Positions 19,196 through 26,475 of a stretch of DNA of 64,000 nt are shown piece after piece. How positions within the stretch are numbered: position 1 is the first letter of the stretch; each line of letters opens with the position of its first letter. The translations under genes and the position numbers were made by a program. The notes beneath the pieces were generated by a model that had not been told where the DNA came from, did not search any database, and saw only the letters and a program-made list of their open reading frames with translations. Source of the DNA: Octadecabacter ascidiaceicola (lineage in GTDB: Bacteria; Pseudomonadota; Alphaproteobacteria; Rhodobacterales; Rhodobacteraceae); the NCBI RefSeq assembly GCF_900185015.1, contig NZ_FXYD01000002.1:372001-436000 (forward strand). Direction: 5' to 3'.

Positions 19196-20320
19196 CTATG
19201 GAACAACTTGCGTCCCGACATAGACGCCGACTTCGCGCGCGTTGTATTCAGTTCTGAATTCGCGATTGTTAAATTCATTACTGATGATCGTCACGCCACC
19301 TGGAACACTCGCATTCAATGTTGCTGGCAGGGTTGCGCCGGAATTTACCAATGCTTGTAGCGCTTCAATGCTCGTCGTTTGGAGGCCGTCTACGGTAATC
19401 GGGGCATCTGTTCCGACTTGGTAAGTAACCGTTTGAACGGATACGGTCTGAATGTCCGCTACACCTTCCATCACGAGGTAACCGCCCATTTCCTCACCGT
19501 TGTTACCCGCAATAAGTCCAGAATATGTGCCGTTGTCTCGGGTTTGGCCATCGCTGTCAAAAGTGCGAGCCACACCTTCATCCCAAACCCCGGTTGCAGG
19601 ATCAAAGCTGACTTCAAACAACGAAACTCTAGGGAGTGGGCCACCACCTGTTAGTCCCGGGGCAACACGCACTCTGTTGTCCACCCATCCGGCGATATCG
19701 CCCTGTAGGTTTCCGTTTGGATCAAAGTCTGCCGTATCAAGGAGCAACGTGACATCGCCCGTCACGAGCTCAATACCGCTTCGCCGATCGTATGTTCGTG
19801 TTCCGGCGTAAACGCCGACATAGCGATATTCCGTTTCGGCCGTCAGTGGCAGGTTGAAACTGCTGCGATTTATGTTGGCTCCAGCGTTTCCAAAGTTGCC
19901 CCAATCACGGCCCGCTGCAGCGGTGGCTTCAAGAAACGCGCTGTCAATAAACACTGCATAATGCTTGATTAGACCCGTCGTTGTGGTTTGACGGCTTTCA
20001 TAAAACTCACGGCGTACGCCGTTGGCGTCGGTGGTCTCGCTGCCAGCGACTGAATCGTAGCGCCCGTCGGTTCCGTCGAAAGGCAAGTTGTTGATGACCA
20101 ACTCGTCATTGACGGCGTCATAGTTGACACTGTTCATCGTCAAACCACGACTTCTATCAAAGAGGAACTTGTTTGAAACCTCGGTGTTAGGATTCCCTGG
20201 TTCCAATGTTTCGGTAGCACCTGTGTTTGGATTGACCACCACATCAGGCATAAATGGGTTTTTTCCATCACACCCGGAAAGAACTGCAATTACGGCTAGG
20301 GCGGTGAAAGATCTCAACAT
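19196..20320 (-). CDS. Lipoprotein, putative Slam client with TbpB-like barrel
   Basis: A 374-residue predicted lipoprotein. ATG 20320 gives MLRSFTALAVIAVLSGC, a classical lipobox with Cys at residue 17; an upstream in-frame ATG at 20392 would bury the signal. The body is beta-rich with few helices, and GTYSGLIAGNNGEEMGGYLV near residue 275 resembles the small C-terminal barrel of TbpB-like and factor-H-binding-like lipoproteins. It is followed six bases later by the Slam-like gene. Expected location is the cell surface. What it binds (iron carrier, heme or other) cannot be told. Confidence 0.75.
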   Translation of the reverse strand: MLRSFTALAVIAVLSGCDGKNPFMPDVVVNPNTGATETLEPGNPNTEVSNKFLFDRSRGLTMNSVNYDAVNDELVINNLPFDGTDGRYDSVAGSETTDANGVRREFYESRQTTTTGLIKHYAVFIDSAFLEATAAAGRDWGNFGNAGANINRSSFNLPLTAETEYRYVGVYAGTRTYDRRSGIELVTGDVTLLLDTADFDPNGNLQGDIAGWVDNRVRVAPGLTGGGPLPRVSLFEVSFDPATGVWDEGVARTFDSDGQTRDNGTYSGLIAGNNGEEMGGYLVMEGVADIQTVSVQTVTYQVGTDAPITVDGLQTTSIEALQALVNSGATLPATLNASVPGGVTIISNEFNNREFRTEYNAREVGVYVGTQVVP

Positions 20321-20408
20321 AACGGCTCGTCCTCGGGTATGTTCTGCGCTGTTCGCAGTGTTTGACGTATAGTCGGAAATTGCAAAGGCCAAGTCAACGA
20401 ATGCTTAA

Positions 20409-20441
20409 GCCGAAAAACCACCTTATATGGCGGTTTTCGGC
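20409..20441. promoter_or_regulatory. 33-base imperfect palindrome in the lipoprotein/thyX divergent spacer
   Basis: GCCGAAAAACCACC and GGCGGTTTTCGGC are complementary over 13 positions with one bulge and one mismatch, around TTATAT. It lies 88 bases from the lipoprotein start and 74 bases from the thyX start, with no U tract, so an operator or leader hairpin is more likely than a terminator. Confidence 0.5.
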
Positions 20442-20515
20442 ACAGTTCCACGTATATATAGTGTAGGTAACTCATTCCAGCAGAATCACTGCCTCCGTAC
20501 ACAAAGGACAGACAC

Positions 20516-21424
20516 ATGCCCGTGACCCCCGAACAGCAGGCCGAAATCGACGAACTCCGCGGTCAGACGAAACCAACCTTGCGTGCGGTCTCTGAGGGGA
20601 TGGAAAAACATCTCTACAAAGCACACGACGTTTTGGACCACGGCTTTGTGCGCGTCATTGATTATATGGGCGACGATCAGGCGATCTGTCAGGCCGCCCG
20701 CGTGTCATACGGCAAGGGCACCAAGTCTGTTCAAAACGACGAAGGCCTGATCCGCTATTTGATGCGCCACTGGCATTCCACCCCGTTTGAGATGTGCGAG
20801 ATCAAGCTGCACGTCAAACTGCCCGTCTTCGTGGCCCGCCAGTGGATCCGCCACCGCACGGCCAACGTCAACGAATACTCCGCCCGCTATTCCATCCTTG
20901 ATCGCGAATTCTACATCCCACGGGCCGAAGACCTCGCGGCGCAATCTGTGATCAACAACCAAGGCCGCGGCGAAACCCTGACCGGTGAAGAGGCCGAGCG
21001 CGTGCTGCGCTACCTCAAAGACGACGCAGGCCGCGCCTATGACCACTACGAGGAAATGATTTCCGACGAAGGGCAACAGGGCCTCGCCCGCGAATTGGCC
21101 CGCATGAACCTGCCAGCCAACATCTACACCCAGTGGTACTGGAAAGTGGACCTGCACAACCTGTTCCACTTCCTGCGTCTGCGTGCGGACAGCCACGCGC
21201 AATACGAAATCCGAGTCTACGCCGACGCGATCTGCGAAATGGTCAAAGACTGGGTGCCAGCCGCCTACGGCGCGTTCGAAGACTACCGTTTGGGCGGCGC
21301 GACACTGTCCGGCAAAGCCGTGGAATGCATCCGCCGCATGGTGGCAGGCGAGAAGGTGACGCAGGAAACGTCCGGCATGAGCAAAGGCGAGTGGCGTGAG
21401 TTTATGGGGGTTGTTGAGGGGTGA
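20516..21424 (+). CDS. thyX: Flavin-dependent thymidylate synthase
   Basis: ThyX makes dTMP from dUMP with methylene-tetrahydrofolate and FAD/NADPH, replacing ThyA. The 302-residue protein carries the RHRX7S motif as [15 protein letters not shown] (about residue 116), preceded by [25 protein letters not shown] is the flavin-contacting region, and the C-terminal half has [20 protein letters not shown] with the substrate-binding His and [14 protein letters not shown]. Length is somewhat larger than bacterial ThyX minimum because of a ~40-residue N-terminal lead typical of alphaproteobacteria. The stop overlaps the next gene (GTGA). Confidence 0.95.
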   Translation: MPVTPEQQAEIDELRGQTKPTLRAVSEGMEKHLYKAHDVLDHGFVRVIDYMGDDQAICQAARVSYGKGTKSVQNDEGLIRYLMRHWHSTPFEMCEIKLHVKLPVFVARQWIRHRTANVNEYSARYSILDREFYIPRAEDLAAQSVINNQGRGETLTGEEAERVLRYLKDDAGRAYDHYEEMISDEGQQGLARELARMNLPANIYTQWYWKVDLHNLFHFLRLRADSHAQYEIRVYADAICEMVKDWVPAAYGAFEDYRLGGATLSGKAVECIRRMVAGEKVTQETSGMSKGEWREFMGVVEG

Positions 21425-22398
21425 GTGATGGAAATGAAGCGACAGAGATTGTTCTAAGCGGCACAGGTTCGGAAATTAGTTTCCAAGTTTATCAAGACGT
21501 TTACAATAGCATAACAGGCCATCGTGAAAACCTTTCGCGGAATATGTTTGATTTTCATAAGGTCGGCTTCGATGACCTAAAGAGTCTGCATGCTCAGATG
21601 GAACAAATGCTGGAGCAATATGCTTGTGAAGCTTCGGGTTGCTCCGTGGTAGTAAGATATAGTGATGGGAGAACTGACAGTTTTAGCAGTTTTGAACGCT
21701 TCGAGACCTTAAGTGGTGCAAAGGTCGGATGTGTTGAAAATTTGGAATTGTCCTATGAATTTTTAATCGTTCTTCCAAAAACAAAAGAAGCTAAGACCTA
21801 CAAGGTCGGAGTGTTCTTGATGAGCCACGTCGGTCTTTTAGACCGGCTGAATCGATCAAATGCCTCAGATTTAGAGCGAAACATGATGAACGATTTAATG
21901 AAAATTACCGCTCGTTTCCATATTGAGTACGTTGACGTTTCAGTAGCACGATCAATCGAAGCTCAATTGGATGAATGGTATCGCGGCTTAAAAAAGGAAC
22001 CGTTGATCTTTCGGCATAAGATTGCCCGTTTCTTTGCCACACACTCTGGTCAGGTAACCAAATTTGCCGGGTTTGTGGCACTAATCTCAATAACTTGGTA
22101 CCTCTTTTTACCAAGTATCTCGTCTGACACTTCAAGTTTGTTTAAGATACTAACTGTTTTTGTCGCGTCGGTTTCGATGATGACCGGAATTGGTTACGGC
22201 TTAGGTTCGTGGGCAGGACGATCATTTAAATCATTGTCACCAATGGCATTTATTAAGTTGTCAAACGCTGACGTAGAAACCAAATCAAGTGTTCGACAAT
22301 CGTATCTTAAGTCGATTGGAGCGCTGGTGCTTGCGGCGGTCGGAACAATTTCAGTTAGCTTGCTGGCAACATACGTTGCTTCACTGTTGGGCATTTAG
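21421..22398 (+). CDS. Unknown membrane protein overlapping thyX
   Basis: A 325-residue protein with no family I recognise. The N-terminal ~200 residues are soluble and charged ([20 protein letters not shown], then a region with [20 protein letters not shown]). Three membrane helices follow in the C-terminal third: [39 protein letters not shown] and [20 protein letters not shown]. The start is GTG at 21421, overlapping the thyX stop by four bases. Base composition is visibly AT-richer than both neighbours (many AAA, ATT, TTA codons), a sign of recent acquisition. Function unknown. Confidence 0.7.
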   Translation: MSDGNEATEIVLSGTGSEISFQVYQDVYNSITGHRENLSRNMFDFHKVGFDDLKSLHAQMEQMLEQYACEASGCSVVVRYSDGRTDSFSSFERFETLSGAKVGCVENLELSYEFLIVLPKTKEAKTYKVGVFLMSHVGLLDRLNRSNASDLERNMMNDLMKITARFHIEYVDVSVARSIEAQLDEWYRGLKKEPLIFRHKIARFFATHSGQVTKFAGFVALISITWYLFLPSISSDTSSLFKILTVFVASVSMMTGIGYGLGSWAGRSFKSLSPMAFIKLSNADVETKSSVRQSYLKSIGALVLAAVGTISVSLLATYVASLLGI

Positions 22399-22412
22399 GG
22401 GCTGAATTAATC

Positions 22413-22491
22413 AGCGCGCATCTCCGATGCGCACGCGCCTGACCCGCCCCACGGGCGGGCGCGTTCCGCACCCACCCCGGGTCAGGCGCGT
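22413..22491. repeat. Cluster of nested inverted repeats
   Basis: Three stems are visible: GCGCATC-TCC-GATGCGC around 22417-22433; an inner stem CCCGCCC-CAC-GGGCGGG (22443-22459); and an outer perfect 14-base inverted repeat ACGCGCCTGACCCG (22433-22446) with its complement at 22478-22491. The inner and outer stems share bases 22443-22446, so they are mutually exclusive. This resembles REP-like intergenic units. Confidence 0.65.
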
Positions 22492-22583
22492 CGATAACCG
22501 ATAGGGTGGTGCCTTTTGAATGCGGGGAAGGTTCCGCGACATCTCCCCTGATATCAGCTTTCCCTAGCGTCCATGTTACTGTC

Positions 22584-22682
22584 ATGGAAAACACAGCAAA
22601 AAGCACACACAATCCGTTGTATCCACTAACGCCACAGCAAGTACGCGCCTTGTTTGGAAAGCTTGCCCAGCGACAGGATTAA
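22584..22682 (+). CDS. Possible 32-residue small protein
   Basis: A short open frame beginning MENTAKSTHNPLYPLT and continuing with PQQVRALFGKLAQRQD before a TAA stop. The second half is a plausible amphipathic helix. There is no clear ribosome-binding site and no family I recognise; it could be chance. Confidence 0.25.
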   Translation: MENTAKSTHNPLYPLTPQQVRALFGKLAQRQD

Positions 22683-22755
22683 CGGGCCATCTGGCGCAGG
22701 TAGCACCACTCGGCTAGTTTGTTGGGATCAACGTGACCACACAGAAAGCCCCGAT

Positions 22756-23079
22756 ATGATCCTCTACGGCCTCCCCACCTGTTCAGACTGCAAAAAAGCG
22801 CTCAAGGCGCTGGAAGACGAGGGACATAAACCCACCTTCCGCGATGTGCGTGGCGAGCCGATGTCCGAGGCGGAATGGGCCGTGTTGTTGGCCGAGTTCG
22901 GCGACAATCTGGTGGACCGCAAATCCCAAGCCTACCGCAACCTCAACGCGTGGATGCGCGAGAGCGAGGCGGACGCGCAATTGGCCGACACGCCCGCCGT
23001 CATGGCGCGGCCTGTCATCACGGACGGCACGAAATACACGCTCGGCTGGGATGACACCGTGAAGGCGGAGTGGCTGTGA
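22756..23079 (+). CDS. ArsC/Spx-like thioredoxin-fold protein (first of tandem pair)
   Basis: A 107-residue thioredoxin-fold protein of the arsenate reductase ArsC/Spx/YffB group. It starts MILYGLPTCSDCKKALKAL with Cys9 and Cys12 in a CxxC motif and has the conserved Arg in ARPVITDG. YffB-like members are not always arsenate reductases; CxxC rather than a single Cys is seen in Spx-type proteins. The ATG at 22756 is chosen since upstream extension lacks family features. Its stop shares a base with the next gene, a paralog. Biochemical role uncertain. Confidence 0.82.
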   Translation: MILYGLPTCSDCKKALKALEDEGHKPTFRDVRGEPMSEAEWAVLLAEFGDNLVDRKSQAYRNLNAWMRESEADAQLADTPAVMARPVITDGTKYTLGWDDTVKAEWL

Positions 23080-23402
23080 TGCGCGTCTTTTCCCTCAAAT
23101 CCTGCGACACCTGCCGTAAGGCGTTGAAAGCATTGGCGGACCGAAACCCAGAGGTGATCGATGTGCGCAGCGATGGGGTCAGCGCGGCGGATCAAGCGGC
23201 GATGATCGCAGCGTTCGGGGCAGGGGTTTTGAACACCCGCTCAACCACGTGGCGCAACCTGTCTGAGGAGGAGCGCGCCAAAGACCCGGCAGTGTTGCTC
23301 GCCCAGCATCCAACGCTTATGAAGCGCCCAGTCATTGAAATAGACGGCGCGTGGTATCAGGGGTGGACCCCCGCCACCAAAGCCGCCGTAGGAGTAGAGT
23401 AA
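23079..23402 (+). CDS. ArsC/Spx-like thioredoxin-fold protein (second of tandem pair)
   Basis: Also 107 residues: MRVFSLKSCDTCRKALKAL with Cys9 and Cys12 in exactly the same positions as the preceding gene, and KRPVIEIDG matching its conserved Arg segment. The two are clearly paralogs by tandem duplication but share under half of their residues by eye. TGATG coupling to the upstream gene and TAATG coupling to the downstream membrane-protein gene indicate a three-gene operon. Substrate unknown. Confidence 0.82.
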   Translation: MRVFSLKSCDTCRKALKALADRNPEVIDVRSDGVSAADQAAMIAAFGAGVLNTRSTTWRNLSEEERAKDPAVLLAQHPTLMKRPVIEIDGAWYQGWTPATKAAVGVE

Positions 23403-23767
23403 TGCGTAACGCAGCCGCCATTTTGGGCATCATCGCAGGGATCATGGGTATTTTCGTCGGGTTATTCGGCTGGGGCATGGTTGCATTGTCAAACGAGGTG
23501 CCAGAGGCCAGTGAATGGCTGAGTTTCGATAACCCGCAGTTCATCCAATTCGCCAGCTTCGTCGCGCCGATGGTCTGCATCGCAGGGGGCGCAATGGCCA
23601 AGTCGCGCGCATTATGGGGTGGAATTGCCTTGTTGATTGGCTCGGGGCTGTTTTTGGCGGCTTTCGGGTTCAACGGTTTTACAATGTTCCCGATTGGCTT
23701 CGCTGGTCTGGGCGGCCTTTTGGCAATCGCCGCAGGCCGACCAGACGAAGAAAAGTCACACTTCTAA
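23402..23767 (+). CDS. Small membrane protein of the ArsC operon
   Basis: A 121-residue protein with four predicted membrane helices: AAILGIIAGIMGIFVGLFGW, FASFVAPMVCIAGGAMA, WGGIALLIGSGLFLAAFG and FAGLGGLLAIAAGR, and short polar loops. The layout resembles small DUF4064-like four-helix proteins, but I do not assign it. It overlaps the second ArsC-like gene (TAATG) and converges on the DoxX gene, with which it overlaps by four bases at the 3' ends. Confidence 0.7.
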   Translation: MRNAAAILGIIAGIMGIFVGLFGWGMVALSNEVPEASEWLSFDNPQFIQFASFVAPMVCIAGGAMAKSRALWGGIALLIGSGLFLAAFGFNGFTMFPIGFAGLGGLLAIAAGRPDEEKSHF

Positions 23768-24297
23768 CGGTTTTTGGAAAGGACGCGGTCCAGCGATAGT
23801 GGACCGGCGCCTTTGAGGGCTAGTGTCACGAACACCACCATCCAGAACGCGCGTTGATCAAGGATCGCGCCTGTTGGCAGCCCGTCAAACCATTTGCCCA
23901 AGGTTTCTGTGTGTTCGATCCCACCGTGACCATAAAGATCGGTCAGGGATTGAACGGTGACGAAACCAATCATGCCAAGTGCGGCGAAACGGGTGAACAG
24001 CCCGATGACAATCAGTAGGGGTAGGATGTATTCCGCTAGGGTGCCCGCAACAACAACGGCCCAATGGAAAATCGACATTTGCGAAATGTCATAGCCCACG
24101 GCCTCCATCGCTTTCGGAAAGATTTGTGCGTAGCCGCCGACACCGGGGGAGAAAGGTGTGCCGTCCCATTTGGTGCCAGCCGAGTTCCAGAAATAGAACA
24201 ACAGGGTCGCAGCAAAGACGAAGCGTGCCAGCGTGGGTAGGATGCCGTTGGCGGAGGCGTTCAGGGCGTTTGCGATGCGGTCATACAATGCGATCAT
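23764..24297 (-). CDS. DoxX family membrane protein of the bufferin operon
   Basis: A 177-residue four-helix DoxX protein (ILPTLARFVFAATLLFYFWN, HWAVVVAGTLAEYILPLLIV and LGMIGFVTVQSLTDLYGHGG are recognisable). DoxX subunits are regularly the last gene in bufferin operons, where they are thought to support redox or membrane steps linked to the metallophore; exact role unknown. It follows the DUF2063 gene with an 11-base gap and ends over the convergent membrane protein gene. Same direction as bufA, bufB and bufC, so it is read as the distal operon member. Confidence 0.85.
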   Translation of the reverse strand: MIALYDRIANALNASANGILPTLARFVFAATLLFYFWNSAGTKWDGTPFSPGVGGYAQIFPKAMEAVGYDISQMSIFHWAVVVAGTLAEYILPLLIVIGLFTRFAALGMIGFVTVQSLTDLYGHGGIEHTETLGKWFDGLPTGAILDQRAFWMVVFVTLALKGAGPLSLDRVLSKNR

Positions 24298-24308
24298 GAT
24301 TTAGGCTT

Positions 24309-25043
24309 TCAGGTGTTTATTGAAATCAATGCGTTACGGGAAAGGAGCAAGCCCAGTAGCGGGCCAAGGTCGAAACCTGCGCCACCAATTTGCAGGGCCG
24401 CGCCGAGCGGGGTTCCATCGATCAATGCTGCGAGAACCGCAGTTTGTTCGGGCGTTAGCGGGTCAACGGATGGATCAAATTCGGGCCGTGTGATCAGCGT
24501 TGGCTGCGCGGCTTTTGCGATGTCGCCTCCATGGGTATTCGCCCACCAGATCGAATGCAGCGGGTAGTTTGAGGGGATCAGATGCACGGTCGGGGCGAAG
24601 GTGAACGTCACATTCGGCAGCGTATCCGGGGCAATTTTCGCCAATGCGTCAGGTTCGATCGGGGATGCATCCTCGGCGTGGTAGCTGTGGCGCATGGCCA
24701 GCTCAAGGCGGGCAACATCGGGGAGGTAGGGGACCGATTGCGCGGGGCCAAAGCCAGCCAGAAAGTCGGGCATTTCATCGCCATAAAACATCATCACGGG
24801 CGACGTTGGCGGGTGCGCCCGCAGGTAAACGCCTGCCATAGCGCGGAAAAAATCGGTTCCGACCAGTTTGTTGACCACCGGAAAGGCGGTTTCCAAGGCG
24901 TCCGTCAAGCTGACGGCGACGTTGTTGCGGTACACATCAAACCGCTTGGTCGCGGGCACACCATCAGGGTTTTGCACGCCGTTCGGCGCTGGGCTGGACG
25001 GGTCCAACAAGGCCGTGCGGAAATCTGTTTGGGTGGTGATCAT
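24309..25043 (-). CDS. bufC: MNIO partner protein (DUF2063/HvfC/BufC family)
   Basis: A 244-residue soluble protein. Its N-terminal half is the DUF2063 domain ([20 protein letters not shown], then [20 protein letters not shown] and [20 protein letters not shown]). Such proteins pair with MNIO enzymes and are thought to present the precursor peptide to them. The start overlaps the MNIO gene stop by four bases, a coupled pair. The C-terminal half is less conserved, as usual for the family, and ends with [13 protein letters not shown], a winged-helix-like remnant. Confidence 0.88.
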   Translation of the reverse strand: MITTQTDFRTALLDPSSPAPNGVQNPDGVPATKRFDVYRNNVAVSLTDALETAFPVVNKLVGTDFFRAMAGVYLRAHPPTSPVMMFYGDEMPDFLAGFGPAQSVPYLPDVARLELAMRHSYHAEDASPIEPDALAKIAPDTLPNVTFTFAPTVHLIPSNYPLHSIWWANTHGGDIAKAAQPTLITRPEFDPSVDPLTPEQTAVLAALIDGTPLGAALQIGGAGFDLGPLLGLLLSRNALISINT

Positions 25044-25888
25044 ACGAGTACCGAAAGCGCTGCGTCGGCGCGTTTGGTTTCCTCAACCAGCACGGCCCAT
25101 TCAGGAACATCGGTGTCCCATTCGATCAGCAATGGTTTGGGGCCGGACTTGGAGAGTGTGTAGTCGAGCAAAGCCCACACAGGGTCCACTACCTCGGCAC
25201 CGTGGCTATCAATCAGCAATGGTGCGCCGGTTTCGTCTTCGTCTTCATCATGGCCTCCAAGATGAATTTCACGAACAACATCAAGCGGGTAGGCGTCGAT
25301 GTAGCCTTGCGGCGAGTAACCGAGGTTGGTGGCGCTTACGAAGACGTTGTTCACGTCGAGCAGAAGGCCGCAGCCGGTGCGGGCGACGATCTCAGCCAAA
25401 AAGTCAGTTTCAGACATATCGGATTCAGCGAAAGCCAGATAACTGGACGGGTTTTCCAGCAGCATCTGGCGGCCAAGGGTCGATTGGACTTCGTCGATAT
25501 GGTCGGCCACACGTTTTACGGTGGCTGCGGTATAGGGCAGCGGAAGCAGGTCGTTCAGGAACGCGCTTTCGTGGGTGGACCATGCAAGATGTTCGGAGAA
25601 ACTGGCCGGGTTGAGCCAGTCACAAAGGGTTTTCAAACGGGCAAGGTGGTCTGCATCAAGGCGGCCTTCGCCACCGATGCTGAGGCCGACACCGTGCACG
25701 GAAAACGGAAATTTTTCAGAGAGATGGCGTAGCTGCGCGAGGGGGCGACCGCCCATTCCCATGTAGTTCTCAGCATGAATTTCCAACCAGCCAACGGGGC
25801 CAGCGTCCTTCATGATGTCGTTAAAATGTTGGGCTTTGTAGCCTACGCCGGGCGTGAAAGGCAGGGATGGTTTCGTCGCGTCTAACAT
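25040..25888 (-). CDS. bufB: Multinuclear non-heme iron oxidase (MNIO, DUF692), bufferin maturase
   Basis: A 282-residue TIM-barrel enzyme of the DUF692 family. In characterised bufferin systems it uses a di- or tri-iron site to turn cysteines of the precursor into 5-thiooxazoles that bind copper. Seen are [70 protein letters not shown] and LIDSHGAEV, which carry the expected His, Glu and Asp ligands. ATG 25888 is chosen; an upstream in-frame ATG at 25945 would add a non-family segment crossing a hairpin. The bufferin gene lies 70 bases upstream and bufC overlaps downstream. Confidence 0.92.
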   Translation of the reverse strand: MLDATKPSLPFTPGVGYKAQHFNDIMKDAGPVGWLEIHAENYMGMGGRPLAQLRHLSEKFPFSVHGVGLSIGGEGRLDADHLARLKTLCDWLNPASFSEHLAWSTHESAFLNDLLPLPYTAATVKRVADHIDEVQSTLGRQMLLENPSSYLAFAESDMSETDFLAEIVARTGCGLLLDVNNVFVSATNLGYSPQGYIDAYPLDVVREIHLGGHDEDEDETGAPLLIDSHGAEVVDPVWALLDYTLSKSGPKPLLIEWDTDVPEWAVLVEETKRADAALSVLV

Positions 25889-25909
25889 GGGGCCTCCGGC
25901 AGTAAGATA

Positions 25910-25942
25910 CGCCCAGCCTACACTAAGTTGGCAGGCTGGGCG
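25910..25942 (-). promoter_or_regulatory. Intercistronic hairpin between bufferin and MNIO genes
   Basis: A perfect 10-base-pair stem (CGCCCAGCCT / AGGCTGGGCG, 13-base loop) between the bufferin stop and the bufB start. It lacks a U tract, so it is read as a 3'-end stabiliser or partial attenuator that would leave more bufferin than enzyme message, a pattern known from precursor-peptide operons. Confidence 0.6.
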
Positions 25943-25958
25943 CAAGTATTAGGGTAGC

Positions 25959-26261
25959 TTATGCTGGGAGGTCACGATCCAACTCAGTCAAGGAACCCAT
26001 GCGCTCTGGGGAGTCGCCCATAGCTTCGATCATTGTGTCTTCGCATGTGCCAGCTGGAACGAATGTCCATGCGTTGCCTTGATAATCAACAGTGGATGTA
26101 CCGGCGCATGTTGTGCCTGGGCCAGCTGCACAGTCGTTTTCGCCAGCGAGGGATACGCCGTAGCACTTTTCGTTTTCTTGAGCGTGCGCTGCTGTGGACA
26201 GGCCAGCAACTGCTGTTGCGATGGAAGCTGCGAGTGCGAGGGATGTTGTTGTCTTGGACAT
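25959..26261 (-). CDS. bufA: Bufferin precursor peptide (DUF2282), secreted copper-binding type
   Basis: A 100-residue precursor with an N-terminal signal peptide (residues 1-27, cleavage after AHA). Four cysteines of the DUF2282 pattern are at 33, 44, 52 and 73 ([27 protein letters not shown]). In family members studied, the middle cysteines become thiooxazoles and bind copper in the periplasm. This copy is unusual: positions commonly Lys are acidic or neutral (AGENDC, VPAGTC), and after the last Cys there is a ~27-residue acidic extension. bufB, bufC and doxX follow in order. Confidence 0.88.
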   Translation of the reverse strand: MSKTTTSLALAASIATAVAGLSTAAHAQENEKCYGVSLAGENDCAAGPGTTCAGTSTVDYQGNAWTFVPAGTCEDTMIEAMGDSPERMGSLTELDRDLPA

Positions 26262-26328
26262 GGTGTGAATTCCTGTTGGTTGGTTTCAAGTAGTCATGCG
26301 CCCTGATTGGCGACTTCCTAACCCTAGT

Positions 26329-26370
26329 GCGATGCGCTCCTTTCGATCCACTCACAGGAGCGTGCATCGC
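26329..26370 (-). promoter_or_regulatory. Inverted repeat in the bufferin upstream region
   Basis: GCGATGCGCTCCT (26329-26341) is complementary to the segment at 26356-26370 over 13 bases with a two-base bulge and a 14-base loop. It sits about 70-110 bases upstream of the bufferin start, within the promoter or leader. Function is unproven. Confidence 0.4.
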
Positions 26371-26423
26371 GTGTGCGTTATCGCGCGTTAGACCGCACTC
26401 GGGGTTAAGTGGTTGAAAACAAA

Positions 26424-26451
26424 AGGCCCGACCGTTTTCACGATCGGGCCT
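26424..26451 (-). terminator. Rho-independent terminator of thrS
   Basis: AGGCCCGA pairs with TCGGGCCT, with an additional CGT/ACG inner stem after one mismatch and a TTTC loop. On the minus strand it is followed by TTTTGTTTT. It lies 25 bases past the thrS stop. Confidence 0.85.
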
Positions 26452-26475
26452 GTAACACTGCAGATGTGCTAAATG

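Larger units (their letters stand above)
22399..22755. other. Structured spacer before the ArsC pair
   Basis: A 357-base gap. Its first ~95 bases hold a cluster of palindromes (listed separately), then a plain stretch, a possible 32-codon ORF (22584-22682) and a short leader before the ArsC-like gene. Nothing else in it looks coding. Confidence 0.6.
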
